A DNA stretch of 64,000 nt from Rhizoctonia solani (GCF_016906535.1 NC_057378.1:2046001-2110000); one strand, 5' to 3'; numbered from the stretch's first letter, positions 1 to 12,576 are shown. The notes: generated by a model from the letters alone, not told the origin. Made by a program: numbers and translations.

Positions 1-720
1 CCGCATGGAACTCATCATAGATATATGCCGAGAGATATCGCAACACTACCATGCCTCTACCTATACTGTCCAGCGATTCAACTGCTATTTTTATGCTCAG
101 ACCATATTTCTTTTCACCGTGTGCAAGGAATATGATTGGTACCAGAGGTATATATGGGTATGTATTTATGAAATACTCTAGATACGGGAATCATCTAACA
201 GTGCCAATTCTCCCTGGGTTAACTGCACATCATGTCATGTATATTCAGGGAGCCGGAAGCATTGCACTTAAAGAGGAAGACTTGATAAGGGCCCAGATGC
301 CGCTAAAGAATATAGAAAAGAGTCGTAAAATAGACCTGAAAATTCTTGACAAAAACCTGGTTGGTACCTAGCTTTGTGTGATTGGTCAACTTCCTGATTA
401 AACAATGACAGTGTTCCCACCTCATATTACCGAGTGATAGCACTTATACCATTTCCGATATATCAAATTCAAATCGTTACAACTCTGCTTGGAAGATGTT
501 GTTTCGTCTGGTTCGGTCTCAGCGTAAAAATAGCCAGGCCCAGCAGTTGAAAGAGGCAAGCATAGGGGAATTGCAGGAGCTCATATCAGATATGATTCAT
601 GCACATAGTGTAAGGATCGAAAATTTTAGAGTTTTACTAGGATGCAGTGCGCGGGAGGTTGAACAAGATATTAAGCGGACGATGAATGATATATGGCGGA
701 ATAAATGGCTTATATTGTGA
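1..720 (+). CDS. 3' part of an unrecognised spliced gene, cut by the window edge
   Basis: A forward frame is open from base 2 to about 180 and reads like coding sequence, including FNCYFYAQTI and CKEYDWYQRY. After intron-like stretches (for example a GTATGT donor near 168 and CTAACAG near 200) a second coding-like block at 496-717 contains ELQELISDMIHAHS and ends in TGA at 718-720. I read these as exons of one gene whose 5' end lies outside the window. I did not find a set of splice sites that joins every block cleanly, so the middle exon is uncertain. I do not recognise the family; it has no obvious catalytic motif, signal peptide or membrane segment. It could be a decayed copy. Confidence 0.35.
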
Positions 721-3420
721 GTACCCTCAAAACTAACATTAGTTGGTATACTAATGGCCCAGTTCAGCGGCCAAGTGGAAGAGACAAACGCCGCCGTATC
801 GCGGCCCCACAATCATGGAATCAATGGCTATGAAACACAAGGACGACGGCGGAATGTGTGGTGATGGAATGTGGTATACATCTGCGTGCGCAGGAACTCG
901 GGAGCATAATACCCCGATGTGCACGCCACCCCAACGGTGTTTCTCGTTGATGAATTCTGTCCTCAAACATACAGGTTACTAGCTCTACATGATAGCCTCA
1001 CTATGTTTCTTTCACATGTCCTCTTCTATTTTTATTATCTATAAAATATACGTACAGTGGTGATTCGTAATTCATCCAAGCATCAGAGGCAAAGAGCATA
1101 CGCCGATTTACTGAGGCTTGATTATACCAACCCAAGCATTCTCACTAAATCATAACTTGCATACAATAAATAATGTTGAAGTATCGCGCATTGGCGAATT
1201 ATCATGGATATGCTACACACGACCAAGGGTCTGTCCACAAGATTTGACCTCTCCCACGCTACGTGTTTGAAATTATCTCTTCGTCTTCGAGCATACGGCC
1301 TTTCCGTATACCTCGATATATGTATCAAACCACATAAAGCAGACACCGCACAGCTTTATGACATGATTTTCGCCCGGAAGATTTGTCAAAGGGAACTACA
1401 ATTCGTCGAGTCTGATTTAGCGAGAACGTGAACAAATTGTATGACCTTGTTTTGTGAGCTCTGTCATGTGGAAAAATAAAAAATCTAAGCATCCTCACCA
1501 AAACTAACAGTTCTGGTATAATTAACCTCAAGCATAAGTAGTTCCATGGGTTATGTTGAGTGGTAATTGGCTTGAGAATAACGTTGTTTTTGACGATTCT
1601 TGCGTTGTGGGCCCCATTGTGGTGTGGATGGTACTATAATGAACATACAAGTTATGAGTATCCCCTCTCCCACGGACAAACTCACGCTCGGATACAAACT
1701 CAATGGCATGGATCTGCAAAGTCTCAACCCAAGATGACCAGTAGCTAGTGATCATACATACTTCGCTGGCGAATCTGTGAGTATTATTCACAGAAGTGTC
1801 GGATTTGACGATCAGGTAGTGAAATTTTTTATTTTTCATTTTTTCTTGAACAGCTTGTCTGTTTAAGAAGCTGAAGGTTCAGTGCAAATAGCGAAGCAAG
1901 TGGTTGAGCCGTAAATATCACACAAAGGGCCGGGAGCTATTCGGGTACGACTGGCGAGTTGGGATGAGATTCGACAGGATTGAGGCCTTGCTTGGTGCGT
2001 GAAGGTGAAGCGCCGAATAGATAGCGAAATTAGCCGCTGGCCAGAAAGAGTCCGAGGTTGATGGATTGAATTTAATGCCGCTCGTATTACTGGCAGAGAA
2101 ATGACACACGGAAACTAGCATCGAGCATGAATTGTTAACCAAGTAACGGCTGATCGTCGGATCCTTGCAGGCGGACGATCTTGGCTTGTCGCATGTGTTT
2201 GAGTCAAAACGCAAGTAGAGCGGAACATTTCCGATCTTAGCGCTGAATGGATGAACTTGAATACAGGCGGCACCTTATATATCGACATCCTGAATACGAT
2301 ATGATGACTACACAAAGCTAGCCCTACCATTAGGAAGAGAAGGTTTAGAGATTACACGGGTTTGCCTCCGAACCAGCAAGCACAGAAGGCTGTATTTTAG
2401 GAGCGAGGTATCGTCCAGTCACACTTCTGGTCATAGATCGAGAGCCATGTACATTGGAGGAAGCTCTAGGACTGAACATACGTTCGGCAAGGTACATTGG
2501 GGCAAAGAGTGATCCCTTATGCGTGAGCTACTCAAGCTTGGGCCAAAGCCGGTAAGGGAAAAGGAGGTAACTTGTCGATCTTGTCCATTACCCAGTCCAG
2601 TGCGCGAGCGTTAGTAGCAAATTCGAGCCAAGAAATATCTGAGGGTAGTCTAGCAAATGAGCTGAGTGAGTCGTTTTGAGGACACTATAAGCAATTGGAT
2701 AAAGCGTAAGTTTCGCTATCGTTGTCGGTGGTGACACGAAAATGAGTACTCGGTTCTATGTTTAAATGCCGGACGACGGGCGCTCACGTGACATATCTTC
2801 CTCTGGAGTTCCGCTCCCGTGACAACTGCACCCCGCCAATTTTATACCGTAATCCAGCAATGACCAATGTCACTCGGCATACATATGGGTCCCAACTAAA
2901 GCTTTTACCTTTTTGATTCTTTAACTCAACTCGGCTTTCTTCCATGGTCAGGATATGAAGCCGGTTGGGGATTGCCCAAAGGCTGTGCGACCCAGATTCT
3001 GGAACGTTCTGGCCCATAGGTGGCGTTAGAGCCGAGGAGGCATGCACGATTCACAACCGAGGCGGATGCAAGTGCTTTACATGCACCCCCAACTATGTAT
3101 TTTTCGAATGGCAAGATTTTGTTCTGTACTCAATCACCGTCAGAACGTCAGCTCAGCCATATAGTCAGCTCTGCTTGGTGAGAGACGCACGGTCTGCGAT
3201 GTTACCACAGCTACCATGTGTGGTCCGGTGTAGGATATGTGCGGGCGCTCCACCTAACAATGCGACCGGACCGTCGGAAATAATGCTGCGCTACCAGACA
3301 TGAGGCCATGACTGCTGCGGCTCCTTTTCGCGATCTGGGCCTGGACTTGGCACCGCCTTTTCGCTCAAAAAGCACCCTTTTATATCAGACTATAGAGCCT
3401 CCACCATTCTTGCTCTCACC
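721..3420. other. Intergenic stretch, no supported gene
   Basis: Only short open frames occur here on either strand, and none shows a recognisable domain or a plausible exon chain. No LTR ends or target-site duplications were found. The last ~120 bases include a TATA-like TTTTATATC near 3378 that may belong to the promoter of the downstream protease gene. Confidence 0.5.
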
Positions 3421-4688
3421 ATGATTCTTATCCTCATTTTAATTTTGGTCACACTGTGCGGAAGAGTCTCCACCACCCGGGATCTTTTATTGTCTCTTTC
3501 TGTGCCGAACTCTGCGGTGTCCATCAATGAGCTTTTGGTGACTTCCATTGTCACCAATACGGGTGATCATTCTTTGAGGTTACTCAACCACCCGCAAACC
3601 GTGCTGTCGCATCTTCCGACCCGGGTATTTCACATTAGTCGAGGAAATATCACTCCAGATTTCACTGGATTAATTGTTCACTAGTAAGTGCATGTCGCCT
3701 TTTCTTTTCACACCTGGATTAAATGTTAGGCATTTGCATCAGCTCGCCAGATTACGTTGTTCAGAAGAATAATTCGGACGACTTTACGTTTCTCGATCCA
3801 GGTCAGACATACGAGCGAATCCACTCGCTGGCAGGCGTCTATAACTTTACTGGAACTGGGCCGGGTGAATATCAGGCGAGTTCAATTACTACTGCTATGA
3901 GAGACAAGTATTGATCCCCATCAAAGATTGAGTCATACGATAGCTTCTACCATGTAGACAACTCTGGGAAAATTGTTATTGTCAAAGCCGAAACTAACTC
4001 TACTCGATTCAAGATTTCTGGTGGACTGGTCCAGTCACGTGTGCGTATCCATTGTCACTTTTTCCGACTCACCTAACTTTAAGAATAGAAAACCGCCCCG
4101 AACAGATTCAACTCTTTCGCGCAAAGTACGCAGATGCTGCAGAGCGGATGTACCATCGACCAGCAAAACATCATCAGCGAAGCGGCAAAGTACGCCGACC
4201 AATACATCTCCAATGCCCTAACCTATCTTCAGACCATCAACGGGTATACGCCTCGATACGGGGCTTGGTTTGGGGCGTATGGACCCCAACTAGCGGAAAC
4301 TGTCAAGTTCCACTATGCAAATATGGTCGGTCGGGCGATGGTAACGGCTTATGATTGTATGCCAGATTCGTGTCGAGATGGTGCAGTGGCCTACGTATGG
4401 CCACAACAGCCCGGGGTTATTCATTTCTGTAATTGGTTTTGGTCGAGACCGCCGTAAGTGTCCCCCGTTTCTCAAGGTTCCATATCAATTTAAGCGTGAT
4501 TTTTCAGATATGGGAGTAATTCCAAGGCTGGAACGATCATACACGAGCTAAGTCACTTTACGGGAACTGTGGACCACGTTTATGGAGAAGTAGGAAGTTT
4601 GGAACTAGCAAGATCTTCACCGTCTCTTGCGGTTGGGAATGCGGATAGCCATATGTACTTTGCGGAAAATAGTGCTACGCTCCCGTAA
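3421..4688 (+). CDS. Secreted M35 (deuterolysin/aspzincin) metalloendopeptidase
   Basis: Predicted secreted zinc endopeptidase. I read five exons: 3421-3683, 3743-3879, 3958-4040, 4089-4453 and 4508-4688; they sum to 1029 nt (342 aa). The second intron is the least certain. The N-terminus is a hydrophobic signal peptide (MILILILILVTLCG). A beta-rich pro-region follows, with SPDYVV and FTFLDPG as in the family. The catalytic part starts at SGCTIDQQNII, continues with YGAWFGAY and AYVWPQQPGVIHFCNWFW, and ends with the zinc motif HELSH and GTVDHVYG. The two His and Glu of HExxH and the Asp of GTxDxxYG are present. The ending NADSHMYFAEN is typical of M35. The spacer between HELSH and GTVD is only two residues (FT), shorter than in members I know. 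Neighbours give no functional hint. Family assignment is secure; activity is not. Confidence 0.88.
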
Positions 4689-5061
4689 GAAGCCGTTGCG
4701 CACTACCTCTATCTGAGTAGTAGAAGTACTCCCCGCCTCCGATATATATACTTATTGATATGGTGGGCGTTATCGATAACCGGTATGTATCCAGATTGCT
4801 ATCACCCCTTTTTGTGAGATAGACTTGGAATCAATACGTCCGTTATCTCCAACTGTTGGAACCGAGATGACAGTATCAGCACAGAAGTAAAATGATTCAT
4901 GGATATGATCAAGCGAAGAGTCATCACAATTTTGGGGCTCGATACCAGATATGGGGACAAAATCAACGCCAAACCAAAGATACATATAGGTCGAATTGTA
5001 GAGACAAACTGTTACTTTCATACCCTTCCATTGAGTAGCGATCTAAACAAGTATCTTGACC
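4689..5061. other. Intergenic stretch
   Basis: A reverse frame at 4770-5021 (83 codons) is open but shows no known domain or splice partners. I see no other feature. Confidence 0.4.
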
Positions 5062-5712
5062 ATGTCACTGTCTGATCCTACGGCCAAAAGTATAAAGGTT
5101 TCGGTTGCTATCACCCGCAAAAGTCCGGACAAGTCGAGTGAAACTAAGCAAGTTAGCTATAAGTACGCAAGGAGAATTACAGCCGTCTAAGTTGGGTACT
5201 CACTATCTTTACTCTTGCCAGTGGTCCGCTCAAACTTCCACACAACAAAAACTCCATTACGATTGTGATGGTTGGAGAAACTGGATGCGGCAAGACTGCA
5301 TTCATGTCCCTACTCCAGAACCTATTCCAAGGACGCAGTGCACTTGAACTGGAAGACCTCCACGATAAAACTACGGACTCAAACCTCAAAAAGAGCTGTA
5401 GCCAGACAGAAAAAACCAAGTTGTACGAATTCAAGACTCCGGGTGGTGGGTTTACTATTCGGATGCTTGATACACCTGGGCTTGGTGATTCGCGCGGACT
5501 GGAGCAAGATAAGATTAATCAGAAAGATATTACTAATGAAATATCGAAATTAGGGACAATTGATGCGGTAGTTATTATGTCAAATGCTACTACAGAACGA
5601 CTTGGACCAGTCACAGCCTATGCACTCCAAATTCTGGTGACTATATTTCCCCGTTCTGTTCTACACAACATTGGGTTCATTTTCACGCACACAAGACCTT
5701 TATCATTCAACT

Positions 5713-5988
5713 TGTAGAAATAACTTGTACATACTAGAACAATCTAGTATCTTCCATGTAATCGAGTCAGTGCGAACTAACCAATAAGCTATATGCGCAG
5801 TAAAGCGCAGTAAGTACGCGTCACCCCTATAAGTGACTCGACTGGTTGGTTCACGGGTATATAAGGGGGCTTGTTCTGCCTCCTAACGACTCATCCTATT
5901 CTCTCTCAACCTCACTCTCGTTCATACTTTGTAATTAGTTAGATCTTAATATATATTTGTTTCTATATACATTTTACTTCTTTCTACA
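5713..5988 (+). repeat. Copia copy 1, 5' LTR
   Basis: The 276 bp repeat starts TGTAGAAATAAC and ends TTCTTTCTACA, with TGTAGAAA/TTTCTACA as near-perfect inverted ends. It holds a TATA-like GTATATAAGGGG near 5860, expected to drive the genomic RNA. Confidence 0.96.
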
Positions 5989-6000
5989 GGTTATGAGCCC
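5989..6000 (+). other. Primer-binding site, complementary to the initiator tRNA-Met anticodon arm
   Basis: The 12 bases GGTTATGAGCCC directly follow the LTR. They are the reverse complement of GGGCTCATAACC, the anticodon stem-loop (CAT anticodon) of eukaryotic initiator tRNA-Met. The match is internal to the tRNA rather than at its 3' end, the half-tRNA priming known for Drosophila copia. Confidence 0.75.
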
Positions 6001-6078
6001 CGCCTGAACGCTTATAGCCTACTTGTACATAGAAACCTATATATACATACCGAGTACTCAACCTAACCCTTAGTCACT

Positions 6079-9000
6079 ATGACTGACCCCTCAGGAGCAA
6101 ATGCCGGCGGCGCTGGCAGTTTGCATCGGATCCCTCCCTTACAAGGAGCCGACAACTATAACGTTTGGCGTATCCAAATGGAGGACGTACTCACCGACCT
6201 CGATTTATATGGACACGCAGACGGATCGAAACTTAAACCGAACTCTAAGGTAGAAGTTGCGATCACCGGCCGTAAAGACGATGAAGGTAACCGCTTACCT
6301 GACTTGGAAGTCGACAGCGACAACCCCTTATATGCGTCCTGGATTAAAGCCGACCGCAAAGCGCTATCGAACATAAGACTAAGAGTCGACGGAAGTGTAC
6401 TTACTCACATACAAGGTTGTACAACTGCCGCCGACGCCTGGTCTACGTTAGAAGCCACATTCCAAGTCAAAGGTACTGTTGGACTCATTGACTTACGGAG
6501 ACGATTCTTCAGTCATCGGATGACCGATGGTGAAGACATCGAGGAACACATCCAGCGAATGCGCGGATGGTACCAACAAATAAACAGTATCAGTAAGGAC
6601 TCATGCACTGAGGTTGATTGGATAACGACGCTCATCGCAAGCTTACCTGATAGCTGGGATACGTTTACGCAATCTGTAAACTTCCAATTCGATCTAGACG
6701 ACAAGAACAAACAAGCAAATCAAATCAGCGATTTGAGGTCACGAATATTAGCAGAAGCCCACCGTAGAAATACTAGAGGTACTGATGGAAAGGCATTCTT
6801 TAGTACAAACAAATCAACTGTAAATAGAGCTATACGTACCAATGGTAAAGGTCCAGATAAGACTAAGTCGAAATGCAACAACTGCGGACAACTCGGCCAT
6901 TGGATAGCTGAGTGCCAAAGCCCCGGCGGAGGTGCATTCAAATCAGGAAATAAAGGTAATGGACAAAACAGACGAATAAACTTACCAAATAAAACCCGAT
7001 TTAACAATGCTAGAACGCATATAGCCGTGGAAAAGTCCACATCAGCCGACTACGCATTCTCGACCATTGAGGAATCATATGGAACCATTAGTAAGCTAAC
7101 GAACTCATGGATAGCCGATAGCGGAACGACAACTCACATATCTAACAACCGGAACTTATTTTCCGAATATAGTAAGTCATCAGGACACGTATCCGGCGTA
7201 TCCGGAAGCGAACCGATAATCGGCCAAGGGACAATAGAACTTGAATGTCTCAGTGACCCCGAGACAAACAAGTACGTTACTATTAGACTTACTAATGTAG
7301 CTCACGTGCCGAGCTCACCTGTGAACCTTATCAGTCTATCTTTGATAACTGATAAAGGCTTCCGAGTTTCGATGGATCGAGACCGCTTAGTAATATATGG
7401 GCCAAACAATGAATGTATTACTTATGGTTTGAAGCTCAAAGAACGCGCGAAAGGGAATTTGTGGAAAATAAATGCGCGCTACATTAACAAACAAAACGCG
7501 AACAATAAGTCCACTGAACTGGCACTCCTTAAACAAACTGGTCGAACTTGGTTCGACTGGCATAAAGCTCTTGGGCACATCGGCCCGCAAGCTCTCCAAC
7601 GCCTAAAAAACACCGACGCTGTAAAAGGTATGGAAATAGCTGACGACGCCATTGGACTTAACTTCGAATGTGATGTATGCGCACAAACAAAGGCCCACAC
7701 ACGACCATTCCCCAAAGAATCGGCAACGAAAGTCTCCGATATAGGTGAGTTAGTAGTAACCGATGTATGGGGACCGGCCCGAACTCCTTCAATCGGTTGA
7801 TACAAGTACTATGTATCATTCACGGATGTAGCTACACGATTTACTCGTTTAGGTTTCTTAAGACACAAAGATGAAACATTGAACGAATATAAATCATTCG
7901 AAGCAATACTAAATACACAAAAAGATAAGAAAATCAAGAAAGTTCGCTTCGATAACGGTAGGGAATTTGTGAATAAAGACTGGATCGAGCATGCCGCTCG
8001 AAGGGGGACTATTTTGGAAACTATGGCCCCGTATTCAGCCCAACAAAACGGCATTGCTGAAAGGTTGAATCGAACACTCACCGAGAAAGCACGAGCAATG
8101 CTACTCGAGTCAAACGCCCCAAAGTTTCTTTGGAGCGAGGCCATAGCATACGCATGCTACCTAAAGAATCGCGTGCCTACGCAAGTGCACGGAACGTTCT
8201 GGAAAACGCCCTACGAAGCCTTCTGGGGCATTAAACCCAACGTTAATACGCTCCGTCCTTGGGGAAGTAAGTGCTACGTACTAAATCAAGGTGGAGACTC
8301 GTCTAAGCTCGACCCTAAGACAACAACCGCAATATTCGTGGGCATATCAGACGTCCAAGGAAAGAGCTGGCGGTACTACAAGTCAGGATCAAACCGCATA
8401 TTGCACTCGCGAAACGTCACCTTTCCGAGTCATGCACGAATCGAAGAAGTCGATAACGGCGAACCCGAACCGGGAGAATCGGTTGCTCCGCCCGCTGAGG
8501 GGGAGATGACGCAAGCTAACAGCGCTGCGCAACAACCGATAGAAAATACTAGAACAGGGGGAGCGCATGTAGATAGTGAAGAAATAAAAATCAAAAAATT
8601 AGAACATACGGGTATAAAAACCGAACCGCTGAGCAACGAATCGACATCCAACAAACCAACTCAACCTATTCAGCAATCGCTAAATCAACCTGTTGTTCCC
8701 AAACCTACCACCGTTCGCAACAATCCTGTTATGCGCACTGGTAATAATTCTATTTCTAACTCTACTCTACAAACGATCAATGCGCTCGAAGGTAACGTCT
8801 CAACCGGAGCCCGAACCCGCAGTAGGAATCCTAACCCTACTCACGTCTCCCTCCAACGAGAACGTGGCGGAGTCAGGATTAAACTCCCCGACAACGTTGC
8901 GACAGGTCAGCTTAATAACCAAGCAACGAACGAGACTACTAACCTTGTACTAGACCTCCCCGACACCGCGAGCATGCACTCCGACAGCTCCGACGTTGAT

Positions 9001-10824
9001 CTTGACGCATATACCTTCTCCACCGACACCTCCTCCATACTCTCCGCCCCTACCATCCCGTCCGAGCTTGCCTACCTGCTGGCAACCCCGCCAGCAACCG
9101 AACTGGACACGTCCTTATCCGACTCGCTCAACGATCGATTCAGCTACCTCAACCTATCCGAATCGACTTCAACCGAATCGGATACCACCCTGGCGACGCC
9201 CGGGGATGTGGAACACGAATGGGCCTATGCCGCCAAGCTATCCGCGCCCAACGACCACCCGACCGTTGCGGAAGCGCTTGCCGGACCGGACGCAGAGGAA
9301 TGGCAAAAAGCCATGGCAAAGGAGGTTAGTACATTCAAGAAAATGGATACATACGATCTCACCGATCTACCACCCGGACACAAGGCAATCGGAAACGCAT
9401 GGGTATTCACACTCAAGCGTAACGCCGACGGCACACCAGCCCGCTACAAGGGACGACTAGTAGCCCAAGGTTTCAGCCAACGACCTGGTATCGACTTTGA
9501 TGAGACGTTCGCACCTGTGGTACGTCTCGACTCGATACGATTACTGTTATCCATCGCTAACCAAAATGATTGGGATATTCGACAGCTCAATGTTAATTCT
9601 GCGTACCTACATGCAAAAGTAAACGAAGAATTATACATGCGACAGATCCCATATTTTGAAGACGGTACGAATCGAGTATTAAAACTAAAACGTTCAATTT
9701 ACGGTCTGAAACAAGCAGGCCGCATGTGGAACAAACTATACGATACCAAGCTCAAAAGCCTTGGATACTCGCCATGCCTTACTGACGCGTGCGTGTACAA
9801 ACGCATGGTCAACACTGAGGGTGAGCTTCGCATATCCATTATTGCTACGCACGTTGACGATTCTATCGTTATTACTTCACGCGATCACACTGAATCTGCC
9901 ATAGCCAAACTCTTACACGAATTCGACATGCGAGACTTAGGAAATATCCATCATTTCCTAGGCATCGCTATTGTTCGAAACCGTAAGTCCGGCACCATCC
10001 ACCTCAACCAGAAAACTTACATCGAGAACCTAGCAATCATTGCAGGACTCGGCAATGCTTACCCGGCCGACACACCAATCAGTCCGACGACTCAACTCAC
10101 GCGATACAAAGGTACCAAACCGAAATTCAATTATGGTACGTACATAGGCAAGTTACTATATGCTGCTCTATGTACCCGACCGGACATCGCTTACGCTGTC
10201 GCTCACTTAGCACAATTCACTACGTGCTACGGACCCGCACACGTGACCGCTGTCAATCGCGTAGTTCGATACCTCAAAGGCACTTCGGCCCTTGGACTGA
10301 CGTATCGGCGATCAACAAACGACTTCGGTGAAATCGGCTATTCTGATGCCGACTGGGGAAGCAATTTACTTGATCGTAAGTCAATCTCTGGTCATGTCTT
10401 CCTATTAGGCGGCGCTGCTATTTCTTGGTCAGCTAAGAAGCAGGCCACCGTCGCTTTATCGACGATGGAGGCCGAATACATGTCGTTATCTCACGCATGT
10501 ACTCAAGCCTTATGGATGCGTCAATTGTTTGAAGAACTCAACTTCACTACTGACGATCCGACCTTAATTCTTTCAGATAATCTCGCCGCTCTCGCTCTGT
10601 CTGCCGAATCGCAATTTCACGGACGATCGAAACACATCGATATTCGACACCACTTCATGCGAGACATAATCGAGAAACGTAAGGTAACTACACTGTACGT
10701 ACAAACTAATGAGAACTTGGCCGATGCTTTTACTAAAGCATTAGCCGCTCCTCAATTCAGATACCTTATGCGATCGATACTAGGCGAACAGCTGGAGGAA
10801 ACTAAGGAGAATGAAATCGAATAG
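6079..10824 (+). CDS. Copia gag-pol polyprotein with one in-frame TGA
   Basis: One reading frame of 1581 sense codons plus stop, interrupted only by TGA at 7798-7800 (codon 574). Domains in order: gag; zinc knuckle CNNCGQLGHWIAEC (266-279); aspartic protease ADSGTT (Asp347); HHCC pre-integrase zinc region with WHKALGH; integrase D562, D625, E661 (D-D35E spacing); reverse transcriptase with HVDD (1258-1261); RNase H with SDADW and TMEAEY. The reverse transcriptase's first catalytic Asp position reads QLNVNSAYL (Asn1171) where the family has LDV. The TGA lies just after the first integrase Asp, at SIG*YKYYV, so translation without readthrough gives gag, protease and part of integrase only. The start ATG at 6079 is the first after the LTR with a long frame. 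Confidence 0.93.
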
Positions 10825-10926
10825 AAAGAAGCGATTTCAATTATATTACAAAATAGCTGTACAAACTGAAAATGCGAAACGAATGAATTGAATCAATATG
10901 TATACCTGTAAATGTGTGACTCGATT

Positions 10927-10935
10927 AAGGGGGAG
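10927..10935 (+). other. Polypurine tract of copia copy 1
   Basis: AAGGGGGAG immediately precedes the 3' LTR, as expected for the plus-strand primer. The same tract precedes the 3' LTR of copy 2. Confidence 0.8.
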
Positions 10936-11211
10936 TGTAGAAATAACTTGTACATACTAGAACAATCTAGTATCTTCCATGTAATCGAGTCAGTGCGAAC
11001 TAACCAATAAGCTATATGCGCAGTAAAGCGCAGTAAGTACGCGTCACCCCTATAAGTGACTCGACTGGTTGGTTCACGGGTATATAAGGGGGCTTGTTCT
11101 GCCTCCTAACGACTCATCCTATTCTCTCTCAACCTCACTCTTGTTCATACTTTGTAATTAGTTAGATCTTAATATATATTTGTTTCTATATACATTTTAC
11201 TTCTTTCTACA
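10936..11211 (+). repeat. Copia copy 1, 3' LTR
   Basis: 276 bp, matching the 5' LTR except for one C-to-T change at a TCG site. It is followed at once by the TSD CAACT and the resumed GTPase exon. Confidence 0.96.
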
Positions 11212-12576
11212 CAACTTCATACCAGACAGTCTCCCTCCTGAACTCAAAAAGTCTCCATACTGGTTCCTCGAAAATCCCCTTGCTTTGCTAATCAAACACA
11301 ACACTATGATTCAAAACGAAACTCGCACCCCTAGGATTATACGAAAGTCCGTAGAAGAGATATACGGAGCATATGAGGATACTACTGAAACGCTTGACGA
11401 ATGGCTTGAGTGGATCAATGGTTGCCCCCCTCAGCCCACCAAGGGCATACAGGAGCTTTACAACAGATTCATTCAAGTTCAATCGCGTCTTGACGACTTG
11501 ATCAGGCATCTTGAAAAGCTATCTACAGAGGAGAAAGAATGAAAAAATATTCGAGACAAGCTAAAATCCACACAGAACGTACGTCCTAGTCTTAATAGTG
11601 GAGAACGCGTGCGTTATTAAAAAAAATGGCCCGCATAATGCAGAGTAAACAGATCATCGAAGAGGTTCAATGCCTATCCGGTCCGAGATACAATTGGACC
11701 AAAGAAGATACGCCAGGTCAACCGAACACGATCTGCATGAGGGAGGACTGTCATAATAACTGTCACCTCGGCTGTTCGGATGACCCCGATGGTGGTTGGG
11801 TTCGTAACCCATGGCCAGGCCGCAGGGTTTGCGGACAGTTCTACAAGCCCATGAGATATACAGGCCCATTATATTACTTTCTCGGAGGAAGACTATTAGG
11901 AATTTATACAGGAACATGCAAGTCGTGCGGTCACAGTGCCGATGATCATATGCTGCATCGGTATAAACACACCCAAGTACGCGTGGAAATGGATCCCGAA
12001 CTACAGCAGAAGATACATGCAGCTGAAACCGAAGTGGAAAAACTCACAGTGGCTGAAAACCATGTCTCCAAGAATCTAGGCATCATCGAAAAGCAGGTAG
12101 CAGAGAATTTGGAACAAATCGACAAATTAGTCGCAGAAATTCAAGGCATCTCATTAAGCCCCAATTTTTCCGCATACATCAACTCGACAATTGAATTATT
12201 GGAGAGGCGCGCTAACTCGGGCTCGATGTCGGAAACCGAGTCCGCTCAAAAAACTTACGATTCCATCAGAACACTCAAAAATTACTTAAAAATACTGAAA
12301 CCATCGCCTCTTTACGGGATTATGGGGAAGGACGACAGTGCGGAGGAAGAAAAGTGGGAGGAAGCTGGCCGACAGACTAGGACTGTTGGAGTACGGTACT
12401 GATAACAAGATTCCGTGAAACCATGTTATGATTGGTGGGATTGATGTATTATAGTTTGTAGACCTTGTCAATCTTCCCCTCATATGTTGTCCCTAACACT
12501 CCGTAATTTCCCCCCCTATGGTCACCCGATTTTGCTTTCGCGTCCTGTACGTACCCCTGCTCTTCATATAGTCTAG

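Larger units (their letters stand above)
5713..11211 (+). mobile_element. Ty1/copia LTR retrotransposon, copy 1 (full length)
   Basis: The element is 5499 bp: 276 bp LTRs (5713-5988 and 10936-11211), a primer-binding site at 5989-6000, one gag-pol frame, and a purine tract just before the 3' LTR. LTRs begin TG and end CA. The 5-bp TSD CAACT is perfect on both sides. The LTRs differ at a single base that I could find (ACTCTCG against ACTCTTG near the end of the U5-side), so the insertion is young. The order integrase, reverse transcriptase, RNase H places it in Ty1/copia. It carries one internal TGA and a substituted reverse-transcriptase active-site Asp, both shared with copy 2, so it probably cannot move without help. 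Confidence 0.97.
5062..12402 (+). pseudogene. AIG1-like P-loop GTPase gene disrupted by a copia element
   Basis: Exons read as 5062-5162, then 5222-5712 continuing at 11217-11578 (split by the element), and 11644-12402. The phase-2 first intron and phase-0 last intron match its two paralogues in this window. The G domain has the P-loop GETGCGKT and the G3 motif DTPG. The last exon has a Cys/His-rich region (CMREDCHNNCHLGC, then CKSCGHSADDH) followed by a long coiled coil. The copia insertion (5713-11211) sits in the G-domain exon, with TSD CAACT at 5708-5712 and 11212-11216. Without it the exon would be 853 nt in one phase. A second lesion is an in-frame TGA at 11540-11542, just before the last intron. 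By family this would be a cytosolic GTP-binding protein. The gene is inactive or, at best, truncated. Confidence 0.8.

Noticed and set aside
8996..9460. A 154-codon frame inside copia pol
   Set aside because: Out-of-frame shadow of pol, Pro/Ser/Arg-rich, with no domain of its own.
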